Shown piece by piece: positions 1 through 5,809 of a DNA stretch of 5,809 nucleotides. Each line of letters opens with the position of its first letter. The first letter of the stretch is position 1. Position numbers and translations under genes: made by a program. Source of the DNA: an uncultured Helicobacteraceae bacterium (GTDB taxonomy: Bacteria > Campylobacterota > Campylobacteria > Campylobacterales > Sulfurimonadaceae); NCBI GenBank assembly GCA_903903705.1, contig CAIUZU010000299.1, positions 1 through 5,809 of the forward strand, in the 5' to 3' direction. A model generated the notes under the pieces. That model saw only the letters and a program-made list of their open reading frames with translations. It was not told the DNA's origin and did not search any database.

Positions 1-1161
1 AACGGTAAAATTTTATCTAAGCACCCTGCAGGTTTTGCTGTTCACGTAACAGTTACAAACAAGCGTCAACCTCGTTATGCTTACTCAATCTCTCGTTCAG
101 GTTTAGTAACAATGTTCGACTTAAATACACCGGGTCAACAAAAAATTGCTGAAGTACAAGTTGGAACTGAATCTCGCGGTCTTGCAGTATCACCAGATGG
201 TAAATACCTAATGGCTGGTAACTATGTACCGGGTGGCGCAATCCTTATGGACGCTATGACTCTTGAGCCGTTAAAAGTTTACCCAACTTCAAGCGTAATC
301 AAACCAAACGGTGACATCGATTCATCTCGTGTTGCTGGTATTTTTGATACTCCATACGGACCTTATATTGCATTCGCACTTAAAGACGGTGGACACGTTT
401 ATATTATAGATTACTCTAAACCAGGATTCCCAATCGTTGGAGATATTCCAAATATCGGAGATATTCTTCATGATGGTTTCTTAAATGAAGGTAAAGAGAT
501 TGGTCGTTACCTATTCATCGCTTCTCAAGGAAGTGACGTTGTTGGTGTTGTAGACTTTAAAACTAAATCTTTAGTAACTAAAATCTATACAGGTCCAGCA
601 TCTAAGCCACACCCAGGTCAAGGTTCTTCTTGGTATAACGAAACTCTAGGTCAACAACTTGGTGCTACAGTTAACATGAACTTAGGTCAAGTAACAATTT
701 GGGATGATCATTTCGATGTTATTCGTCAAATTCCAATCGGTGGTGGCGGTCTATTCATCGGTACTTCTGAGCATACTCCATTCTTATGGGCAGATAACGT
801 TCTTGGAGCAAGCGATGTTTGGAATCAAGTTCACTTGATCAACAAACAAACTCTTGAACTAGACAGAATTATCACTGTTGGTACAACTGAAGGTACAGTT
901 ACAGATCCTGTAACTCACAAAGTTCTATACAAATGGGAAGTTCCAACTGTTAAAGATGCTAAGGGTGCTGTAGTAGTTCCTAGAATCTTACACGCAGAGC
1001 CGGCTAACCATGGTCACTGGACTATGATTTCTGAGTGGAATGCAGGTCGTATCGGTATTTATGAAGCAGCAACAGGTAAATTTGTTAAATACATTACTGG
1101 TTTAACAACTCCTACGTTTACTTACTCTATCGAGCACAGACAAACAATTCCTGGTGCATAA
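1..1161 (+). CDS. nirS: Cytochrome cd1 nitrite reductase NirS, C-terminal d1 propeller (5' partial)
   Basis: Periplasmic terminal reductase of denitrification that reduces nitrite to nitric oxide at heme d1. The reading frame is open from base 1 without a start, so the first internal ATG at 112 is not the true start. 386 residues remain of a protein usually about 550-600 long. The signal peptide and the N-terminal CxxCH cytochrome c domain lie left of the window. The fragment is the eight-bladed d1 propeller. His15 in 'GFAVHV' matches the proximal heme d1 ligand (His182 in Pseudomonas aeruginosa). His157 in 'ILHDGF' and His204 in 'KPHPGQG' match the two distal-pocket catalytic histidines (His327 and His369). 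The C-terminus keeps a 'TPT' motif but otherwise differs from Pseudomonas and Paracoccus enzymes. Codon use is of a highly expressed type (8 of 11 Arg codons are CGN). A hairpin follows directly. Family assignment is strong; residue equivalences come from remembered sequences. Confidence 0.95.
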   Translation, partial: NGKILSKHPAGFAVHVTVTNKRQPRYAYSISRSGLVTMFDLNTPGQQKIAEVQVGTESRGLAVSPDGKYLMAGNYVPGGAILMDAMTLEPLKVYPTSSVIKPNGDIDSSRVAGIFDTPYGPYIAFALKDGGHVYIIDYSKPGFPIVGDIPNIGDILHDGFLNEGKEIGRYLFIASQGSDVVGVVDFKTKSLVTKIYTGPASKPHPGQGSSWYNETLGQQLGATVNMNLGQVTIWDDHFDVIRQIPIGGGGLFIGTSEHTPFLWADNVLGASDVWNQVHLINKQTLELDRIITVGTTEGTVTDPVTHKVLYKWEVPTVKDAKGAVVVPRILHAEPANHGHWTMISEWNAGRIGIYEAATGKFVKYITGLTTPTFTYSIEHRQTIPGA

Positions 1162-1169
1162 TTTGCACT

Positions 1170-1189
1170 TTCTCTCCTTCGGGGGAGAA
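1170..1189 (+). terminator. UUCG-tetraloop hairpin after nirS
   Basis: An 8-bp stem (arms 1170-1177 and 1182-1189, with one T-G wobble) closes on a C(TTCG)G tetraloop, the unusually stable type. It starts 8 bases after the nirS stop and is followed by a moderately T-rich stretch (CTTTACATTTT) rather than a clean T-run. It could be an intrinsic terminator, possibly leaky, or a 3' stabilising hairpin that protects nirS mRNA. Either role would help raise nirS message relative to the downstream biosynthesis genes. Confidence 0.65.
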
Positions 1190-1241
1190 CCTTTACATTT
1201 TAATATCCTCTAATCTTAATAAAATATCTTTTTAACAGTGA

Positions 1242-1255
1242 CAGATATTCATCAA
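1242..1255. promoter_or_regulatory. Weak FNR/CRP-family-like dyad
   Basis: CAGAT-ATTC-ATCAA resembles the FNR-type site TTGAT-N4-ATCAA. The right half is perfect and the left half matches 3 of 5, with GAT/ATC forming the inner palindrome. It sits about 117 bases upstream of the cytochrome start, in the spacer between nirS and the biosynthesis genes. Control of nir genes by FNR/DNR/NnrR-type regulators is common, which makes the site plausible. AT-rich spacers produce such matches by chance, so this is only a candidate. Confidence 0.25.
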
Positions 1256-1303
1256 TTTTTTATCAATACATAAATTAAACAATATCCATAAAATTTAACT
1301 TTT

Positions 1304-1346
1304 TTGACATTTATAAGCCATAATTCAAGCTTTGTTTAGTTAAAAT
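1304..1346 (+). promoter_or_regulatory. Candidate promoter of the nirC-nirJ-nirF-nirE-kinase unit
   Basis: TAAAAT at 1341-1346 is a reasonable -10 element, 25 bases before the ATG of the cytochrome gene, with TAATAT at 1346-1351 as an alternative. No good -35 lies at the normal 16-18 base spacing. A TTGACA lies at 1304-1309, 31 bases upstream, too far to be the -35 of this -10. It does form the left half of a weak dyad TTGAC-ATTT-ATAAG (1304-1317), centred about 42 bases before the expected start of transcription. That is the class II position for FNR/CRP-family activators. The geometry is suggestive, but the right half-site is poor (3 of 5). Confidence 0.35.
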
Positions 1347-1371
1347 AATATATCAAACAAGAGAAAAAAAT

Positions 1372-1677
1372 ATGAAAAAAAATATATTAGTAGCCCTTAG
1401 TTTAGTTTCATTCTTATCTGCAAATGAAGCGGATGGGAAAAAAGTTTTTGAAACTTATTGTTGGGGTTGCCATCATCAAACTGCCGTAGCGTTCGGTCCG
1501 CCATTTATCGAAATAGCTAAAAAAAGAAGCCATGATGAAATTCAAGCATATATTGCCAGTCCTGAATCCATGTATAAATCTTTTGGCTACAAACGAACAG
1601 TTATGACAAAAATAGATTTAAGCGATAAAGAGAGAGAGGCTATAACAAAGTATGTGCTCTCGTATAAAGGTAAATAA
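1372..1677 (+). CDS. Small periplasmic c-type cytochrome, NirC-like
   Basis: Monoheme class I cytochrome c of 101 residues. A Sec signal peptide (MKKN followed by a hydrophobic run) ends near residue 17, giving a mature protein of about 84 residues exported to the periplasm. Heme is attached at C30-W-G-C33-H34, and Met78 in 'RTVMTKIDLS' is the likely distal ligand. That Met is followed by Thr, not the Pro usual in class I cytochromes. The start is supported by AAGAGA at 1359-1364, 7 bases before the ATG. The stop overlaps the nirJ start by one base (TAATG). Lying between nirS and heme d1 genes, it best fits NirC (cytochrome c55X), proposed as an electron donor to NirS or a helper in heme d1 maturation. 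Sequence alone cannot separate NirC from a NirM-like donor, so no symbol is given. It heads the predicted operon. Confidence 0.85.
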   Translation: MKKNILVALSLVSFLSANEADGKKVFETYCWGCHHQTAVAFGPPFIEIAKKRSHDEIQAYIASPESMYKSFGYKRTVMTKIDLSDKEREAITKYVLSYKGK

Positions 1678-2798
1678 TGTTTAGACTCTCAAACCTCATA
1701 TCCTCGGTAGTCGAAGGAAAGCCTGAGCGAGTACTTAACGGTGCTATTGCTATATGGAACTTTACAAACCGCTGTAACCTTTCATGTCTTCACTGCTATT
1801 CTAAATCAACTTTAGATGAAGTAGATACGCTTACGACTGAGCAGATAAAAAAAACGATATTAGAGATGAAAGAAAACGGCATCAAGTTTATAATTTTCTC
1901 AGGCGGAGAACCGTTGACTAGAAAAGACCTCTTTGAAATAGCTGATTTTTGTAAGGAAAACGGCATCATTACTTATCTTTCAAGCAACGGTCTCTACTTT
2001 ACAAAAAGCAATGTTCAAAGAATTGTAGATACTTTTAACTACGTTGGAGTAAGTATTGATGGTGATGAGCCTACACATGATCATTTTCGCGGCTTAAAAG
2101 GCGCATTTAGAGAAACACTTAAAGCGGTACAGCTTGCGAATGCAACGGGAGCGAAGGTCGGTATCCGATTTACAATTACAAAAGAGACAATAGATTCGCT
2201 GGAATATATTTTTGATTTGGCAGAAAGGGAAAATATTCCCAAAGTATATATTTCTCATCTTGTTTACTCCGGTCGTGGTTTAGATAACCTAAAAATGGAT
2301 CTATCAAAAGAGCAGAGAAGAAAATCTGTTGAGTTTATACTTGACAAAGCATTTGAATACCACAAAACGGGCAGAGACATTGAGATAGTAACGGGTAATA
2401 TGGAGCAGGATGCGATTCTATTTTTAGACAGATTTGCCAAAGAGTATCCTGAGTTAAAAGAGACGATGCGTGAGAGATTGGTAAGTTGGGGCGGAAATAG
2501 TGCAGGACGCAAACTTTTAAATATAAACAGTGAAGGAGATGTTCGTCCGGATCCATTTTTCCCTATAACAGTTGGCAATATAATAAAGCAAAATTTTGGC
2601 GATATCTGGAGAAGCGGCGAGTTGCTAGATCAGTTACGTATTCATCCAAGAAAGCAGCTGAGCGGAATCTGCAGCGAGTGTGAGCAGATAGATATCTGCA
2701 ATGGAGGCTCAAGAGCAAGAGCACATGCAATTACCGGTGATTTATGGAGCGAAGACCCATCGTGTTATTTAACAAAAGAAGAGAGAAGGATACATTGA
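1677..2798 (+). CDS. nirJ: Heme d1 biosynthesis radical SAM protein NirJ
   Basis: Cytoplasmic radical SAM enzyme of 373 residues acting on 12,18-didecarboxysiroheme. It removes the two propionate side chains on the route to the oxo groups of heme d1. The radical SAM cluster motif CxxxCxxC is at C33, C37 and C40, preceded by 'IWNFTNR', the style of NirJ and its relatives. 'SGGEP' at 75-79 contacts SAM. A second cysteine set near the C-terminus (C332, C335, C341, C363; CX2CX5CX21C) fits the auxiliary 4Fe-4S cluster of NirJ/SPASM-type enzymes. Length is typical of NirJ. The start overlaps the preceding stop as TAATG, with AAAGG at 1666-1670 as ribosome binding site, implying translational coupling. 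The main alternatives are related heme-modifying radical SAM enzymes (AhbC/AhbD). The neighbouring nirS, nirF and SUMT genes favour NirJ. Codon use is AGA-rich (16 AGR to 9 CGN), unlike nirS. Confidence 0.92.
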   Translation: MFRLSNLISSVVEGKPERVLNGAIAIWNFTNRCNLSCLHCYSKSTLDEVDTLTTEQIKKTILEMKENGIKFIIFSGGEPLTRKDLFEIADFCKENGIITYLSSNGLYFTKSNVQRIVDTFNYVGVSIDGDEPTHDHFRGLKGAFRETLKAVQLANATGAKVGIRFTITKETIDSLEYIFDLAERENIPKVYISHLVYSGRGLDNLKMDLSKEQRRKSVEFILDKAFEYHKTGRDIEIVTGNMEQDAILFLDRFAKEYPELKETMRERLVSWGGNSAGRKLLNINSEGDVRPDPFFPITVGNIIKQNFGDIWRSGELLDQLRIHPRKQLSGICSECEQIDICNGGSRARAHAITGDLWSEDPSCYLTKEERRIH

Positions 2799-2800
2799 TT

Positions 2801-3937
2801 ATGATATTAAAAAAAATAGTACTAAGTGCTTCGATAGCGGCACTTTTTTTTGTAAATGCAGAGGCACAAAATTTCAATCAGATGCTTACGGCTTTTAAAA
2901 CTAACGAGAAACTGTTTGTTGTTGAGCGAGAGAGTGAATCTTTAGCGATTATAGATCAAGGGATGCCAAAGGGGAGTATGACCGGAGTACACAACATGAA
3001 CCATGGTGTTGTGAAATTTGATGGCAAAGACGGATATGTTATCTCTCGTGACGGTTACATTGTAAAATTTGATCCTGAAAATGAAAAAATCATAAAAGAG
3101 TACAAAACAAGTGACAGTGCTATCGGATTTACGGTAGAGAAGAACTATATAGCTGTTGCAAACTATGCCAAAAAAAGCGTTGACATCTTAGATAGAGATT
3201 TAAATCCAATACAATCTTTTGAGACAGGCTCAAAGAATGTCGGCATTAAAACATATAAAAATTATCTGATTTTTTCACAAATGGACAATGACAAAATAAC
3301 CGTGCTTAAAGATAAAAATGAGGGCAAAGGTCTTCCAAGTTTTGAGATATACAAAGAGTTTAACGATGTTGGAGTTATGCCTTTTGATGCAATGATAAAA
3401 GATAATAACTTTATAACAGGATTCTTCAAAAGCGATTTTTTCGGTGTTGTAGATTTAGATACGATGCAATATTCAAAAATCAAAATTTTACTCGGGGATA
3501 AAAAGCCGGTTTTAAAAGTTCCACATTTTGGATTTTGGAGTATTAGTGATGGAAATGTCTTTATTCCTGCGGTTGGAGACAATAAGGTTTTAGTTTATAC
3601 ATCAGATTTTAAATTTGTGAAAAATATAGAGACTGAGGGTCTTCCGGTCTTTACGGCACTAAGTCCTGATAAAAAATTTATGGCTGTAACATTTAGCGGA
3701 GATAAATTTCCGGTTGTACAAATCATAGATACGCAAACGTTAGAGATTGTAAAAAGATTTGAGTTTGACGGAAAGGTTCTGCATGCGAGATGGTCAAACA
3801 GCAGACCAAACTTATATGTGGCGGTTAACGATACAAATAAGATAGCAGTTATAAATACCAAAGACTGGTATTTGGCAAGAGAGTTGTTTAATATCAAAAA
3901 ACCATCAGGTATATTTATTTACGAAGAGGCTAAGTAA
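2801..3937 (+). CDS. nirF: Heme d1 biosynthesis protein NirF (periplasmic d1-type propeller)
   Basis: Periplasmic eight-bladed propeller, a paralogue of the NirS d1 domain. NirF is essential for heme d1 formation, acting on a precursor after NirJ; its exact chemistry is not fully settled. The chosen start at 2801 gives 378 residues and a clear Sec signal peptide (Lys4-Lys5, hydrophobic core, cleavage near 'NAEA' at 19-22). An in-frame ATG at 2744 would add 19 charged residues and lie inside nirJ, so it is rejected. AAGGA at 2786-2790 is the likely ribosome binding site. There is no lipobox cysteine, so this is a soluble periplasmic form, unlike the lipoprotein NirF of P. aeruginosa. His68 in 'NMNHGVV' is the best candidate for the conserved heme-ligating His of NirF (His41 in Paracoccus); His64 is nearby. 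Propeller repeats such as 'KKSVDILD' and 'TNKIAVINT' recur. NirN is the main alternative, but it carries an N-terminal cytochrome c domain, absent here. Confidence 0.9.
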   Translation: MILKKIVLSASIAALFFVNAEAQNFNQMLTAFKTNEKLFVVERESESLAIIDQGMPKGSMTGVHNMNHGVVKFDGKDGYVISRDGYIVKFDPENEKIIKEYKTSDSAIGFTVEKNYIAVANYAKKSVDILDRDLNPIQSFETGSKNVGIKTYKNYLIFSQMDNDKITVLKDKNEGKGLPSFEIYKEFNDVGVMPFDAMIKDNNFITGFFKSDFFGVVDLDTMQYSKIKILLGDKKPVLKVPHFGFWSISDGNVFIPAVGDNKVLVYTSDFKFVKNIETEGLPVFTALSPDKKFMAVTFSGDKFPVVQIIDTQTLEIVKRFEFDGKVLHARWSNSRPNLYVAVNDTNKIAVINTKDWYLARELFNIKKPSGIFIYEEAK

Positions 3938-4677
3938 TGGGGAAAGTTTACTTAACGGGCGCAGGTCCGGGAGACATAGAGTTACTGACTCTCAAAGCAC
4001 TTAGAGTTATTAAAGAGGCTGATGTAATTATTTATGACAGACTTGCAAATCCGGATATTCTAGAAGAAGCTAAAAATGGTTGCGAATTTGTTTATGTAGG
4101 CAAAGAAGATGGAAGACATATCGTTCCTCAAGATGATATAAATGAAGTTATTTATCAAAATGCCCTAAAGCATGAAAATGTCGTTCGCTTAAAAGGTGGT
4201 GATCCGTTTGTATTTGGACGCGGCGGTGAAGAAGCACTCTACCTTTATGAGCGTGGCATCAAGTTCGAGGTGATTCCTGGGATTACATCTGCTATAAGCG
4301 CACCTGCTTATGCAGGTATTCCCGTAACGCATCGCGGAGTTTCTGTAAGTTTTAGAGTTGTAACAGGACATGAGTCTCCAAATAAAAAAGAGTCTCAGAT
4401 TCCTTGGGAAACATTTAAAACAGATGATACGATTGTATTTTTAATGGGTCTGCATAACTTACCGAAAATTTCTAAAAAACTGGTAGAGATTGGAAAGCCT
4501 CTTAGCTATCCATGTGCCGTGATTTCCAGAGGAACAACTGTTCATCAAAGTGTTGTTGTCGGAACACTGGGAGATATCGTTGAAAAAACAAAAGATGTTC
4601 CTACTCCTGCACTTATAGTTGTCGGAAAAGTTGTTGAACTTAGAGAACAGCTAAAATGGTTTGGGGAAAATGTCTAA
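3937..4677 (+). CDS. nirE: Uroporphyrinogen-III C-methyltransferase (NirE/CobA type)
   Basis: SAM-dependent methyltransferase (SUMT) that methylates uroporphyrinogen III at C2 and C7 to precorrin-2, the entry to siroheme and heme d1. At 246 residues it is a stand-alone SUMT without the CysG dehydrogenase/ferrochelatase part. Visible motifs: 'GAGPGD' 8-13, 'YDRL' 33-36, 'RLKGGDPFVFGRGGEE' 84-99, 'PGIT' 114-117, 'GIPVTHRG' 127-134, and Met170 in 'FLMG'. Arg95, Glu98 and Arg133 have the spacing of Arg111, Glu114 and Arg149, discussed as active-site residues in P. aeruginosa NirE. The start overlaps the nirF stop as TAATG, with GAAGAGG at 3923-3929 as ribosome binding site. The enzyme activity is near certain. 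The nirE name rests on the heme d1 neighbours; it might also serve siroheme or cobalamin synthesis if it is the only SUMT in the genome. Confidence 0.9.
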   Translation: MGKVYLTGAGPGDIELLTLKALRVIKEADVIIYDRLANPDILEEAKNGCEFVYVGKEDGRHIVPQDDINEVIYQNALKHENVVRLKGGDPFVFGRGGEEALYLYERGIKFEVIPGITSAISAPAYAGIPVTHRGVSVSFRVVTGHESPNKKESQIPWETFKTDDTIVFLMGLHNLPKISKKLVEIGKPLSYPCAVISRGTTVHQSVVVGTLGDIVEKTKDVPTPALIVVGKVVELREQLKWFGENV

Positions 4678-5809
4678 AGAGTTAAATACTTCAGAAGCAG
4701 TGCTAATAGCCCCCAATATATACTGGGTCGGTATGCATTTAAAGGATGACCCATTTCAGTGTCATCCGTATCTGATAAAAAATGGCAATGAATCTATTCT
4801 AATAGATCCGGGCTCTATGATAGAGTTTGATGAGACGGTTAGAAAAGTAAAAAGCATTGTAGATCTAAGCGATATAAAGTACATTATACTTCACCACCAA
4901 GATCCTGACTTGGCAGCAGCCGTACCGGAGATAGAAAAACTTATAAACAGAGATGATTTGCTAATCGTTACTCACTCTAGAATGTCTCTTTTAGTTAAAC
5001 ACTATCTTATAAAATCTAGCTATTACGAGATAGACAAGCATGATAATGTCCTTATAACATCAAGCGGATTTAGGCTTGATTTTTTAACGACACCATATTG
5101 TCACTCTCCCGGTGCATTTGTAAGCTATGAACCAATTACAAAAGTTCTTTTTTCAGGTGATATTTTTGGCGGCATAGAGGAGTCTTGGGATTTCTATGCT
5201 GATGAGAGTTACTTTTTAAAAGCAAAACAGTTTCATCAAGAGTATATGCCGAGTAAGGATATTTTTAATTATGCGCTTGGCAAAATTGAAAAACTTGATA
5301 TTGATTTGATTGCGCCTCAGCATGGATCCGTAATAGAAAAAAAATATATTTCATCTCTCATTAAGGATATGAAAAACCTTGATTGCGGGCTTTACATAGA
5401 AGAGAAATATAATCAAGAATTAATAGATATGATTCAAGAGCTGCAAGAAAAAGAGCAGGCTTTAAAAGAGCGTAATTTAATGCTCTCCGAACAATCTAAA
5501 AGGGCAGAAATCGGTGAAATGATTGGAAATATAGCTCATCAGTGGCGTCAACCATTGGCAATAATAAATACTTCGCTTGCAATACTCAAAGAGAAGAATG
5601 GGGCAAATATGCTAAGTAAAGATGAGATAGCAGAAAAACTGCAAAAGATGGAAAAGCGTGTTATATACATGTCTGAAACCATAGAAGATTTTATGAGTTA
5701 CTACAGTCCTGATAAAGAGAAGTCTTGGTTTAGCATCCATGAAGCAGTAGAGAGAGCACTTGAAATCGTCAATTTACAAGAAAATCATAAAGGCATAAAA
5801 GTAAATCTT
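4670..5809 (+). CDS. ODP di-iron metallo-beta-lactamase-fold sensor fused to a histidine kinase (3' partial)
   Basis: The frame is open to the window edge (380 residues seen), so the gene continues to the right. Residues about 10-240 are an ODP/flavodiiron-type metallo-beta-lactamase domain. Candidate di-iron ligands are His76, Asp78, Asp80 ('LHHQDPDLAA'), His145 ('PYCHSPG'), Asp164 ('FSGDIFGG') and His218 ('APQHGS'), matching the HxExDx-H-D-H pattern of flavodiiron proteins with Asp for Glu. No flavodoxin domain follows. Residues about 243-280 form a charged, coiled-coil-like linker. Residues 281-345 are a HisKA domain with 'GNIAHQWRQPL'; His290 is the phospho-acceptor. The ATPase domain has barely begun at the edge. 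No membrane segment or signal peptide is visible, so the protein is cytoplasmic. ODP domains in other bacteria bind O2 at the di-iron site. The gene overlaps nirE by 8 bases (ATGTCTAA), implying co-expression. GGGGA at 4663-4667 is only 2 bases before the ATG, a short spacing. Confidence 0.85.
   Translation, partial: MSKELNTSEAVLIAPNIYWVGMHLKDDPFQCHPYLIKNGNESILIDPGSMIEFDETVRKVKSIVDLSDIKYIILHHQDPDLAAAVPEIEKLINRDDLLIVTHSRMSLLVKHYLIKSSYYEIDKHDNVLITSSGFRLDFLTTPYCHSPGAFVSYEPITKVLFSGDIFGGIEESWDFYADESYFLKAKQFHQEYMPSKDIFNYALGKIEKLDIDLIAPQHGSVIEKKYISSLIKDMKNLDCGLYIEEKYNQELIDMIQELQEKEQALKERNLMLSEQSKRAEIGEMIGNIAHQWRQPLAIINTSLAILKEKNGANMLSKDEIAEKLQKMEKRVIYMSETIEDFMSYYSPDKEKSWFSIHEAVERALEIVNLQENHKGIKVNL

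Larger units (their letters stand above)
1372..5809 (+). other. Predicted heme d1 biosynthesis and signalling operon
   Basis: Five genes run head to tail with a 1-base overlap (cytochrome/nirJ), a 2-base gap (nirJ/nirF), a 1-base overlap (nirF/nirE) and an 8-base overlap (nirE/kinase). There is no room for internal terminators or promoters in intergenic space, so one transcript is expected. The unit is set apart from nirS by a 210-base spacer with a hairpin and a candidate promoter. nirDLGH-type siroheme decarboxylase genes and nirN are absent from the stretch seen. Confidence 0.75.

Noticed and set aside
754..798. Apparent loss of a His in 'GGGLFIGTSEH' compared with a Pseudomonas NirS 'LFIKTH' stretch
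   Set aside because: Counting spacings shows the catalytic pair corresponds to the 'LHDG' and 'PHPG' histidines, both present. The changed position is not catalytic.
112..1161. Treating the first ATG at 112 as the nirS start
   Set aside because: The frame is open to base 1 and residues before it include the conserved proximal heme d1 ligand motif 'GFAVHV', so the gene simply begins outside the window.
1304..1324. TTGACA at 1304-1309 paired with CATAAT at 1319-1324 as a sigma-70 promoter
   Set aside because: The spacer is only 9 bases, far too short for a functional -35/-10 pair.
1295..1343. TTAAC and GTTAA half-sites resembling the Campylobacter NssR motif TTAAC-N4-GTTAA
   Set aside because: The halves are about 40 bases apart rather than 4, so they do not form one site.
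2264..2578. Minus-strand open frames inside nirJ (also 2335-2556)
   Set aside because: They are antisense shadows of a conserved enzyme, with no recognisable domain, ribosome binding site or promoter. The same holds for minus-strand frames at 53-241, 3262-3582, 3595-3897 and 4189-4371.
2744..2800. In-frame upstream ATG extending NirF by 19 residues
   Set aside because: It lies within nirJ, adds a charged stretch in front of a good signal peptide, and the ATG at 2801 has a well-placed AAGGA and follows the nirJ stop by 2 bases.

Overview
This window carries part of a dissimilatory nitrite reductase (denitrification) locus. It is AT-rich, with tight 1-8 bp gene overlaps. The protein types (NirS, heme d1 enzymes and a kinase with a 'HQWRQP' H-box) point to a Campylobacterota member, probably a Sulfurimonas-like or Arcobacter-like sulfur or hydrogen oxidiser. 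That placement is an inference from protein style; no rRNA or other marker is present.

Layout, all on the + strand: (1) positions 1-1161 hold the C-terminal two thirds of cytochrome cd1 nitrite reductase NirS, cut by the left edge. (2) Positions 1162-1371 are an AT-rich spacer with a UUCG-loop hairpin just after nirS, then a plausible promoter with weak FNR/CRP-family-like dyads. (3) Positions 1372-5809 look like one transcription unit: a small periplasmic cytochrome c (NirC-like), the radical SAM enzyme NirJ, the periplasmic propeller NirF, a uroporphyrinogen-III C-methyltransferase (NirE/CobA type), and a soluble protein joining an ODP-type di-iron metallo-beta-lactamase-fold domain to a histidine kinase. 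The last is cut by the right edge.

How they fit together: NirE makes precorrin-2, which leads to siroheme. Siroheme decarboxylase (NirDLGH, not in this window) would give didecarboxysiroheme. NirJ acts on that, and NirF acts on the precursor in the periplasm. The finished heme d1 goes into NirS, which reduces nitrite to NO. The NirC-like cytochrome may supply electrons to NirS or to the maturation step. The overlapping ODP-kinase is the least expected member. Its sensor domain keeps a full set of candidate di-iron ligands and has no membrane segment, so it may be a cytoplasmic O2 or NO sensor coupled to this pathway.

Codon use differs between nirS (CGT-rich for Arg, almost no ATA for Ile) and the biosynthesis genes (AGA- and ATA-rich). 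This fits a highly expressed terminal reductase next to a low-expression maturation operon. No minus-strand gene, RNA gene, CRISPR array or mobile element is supported.
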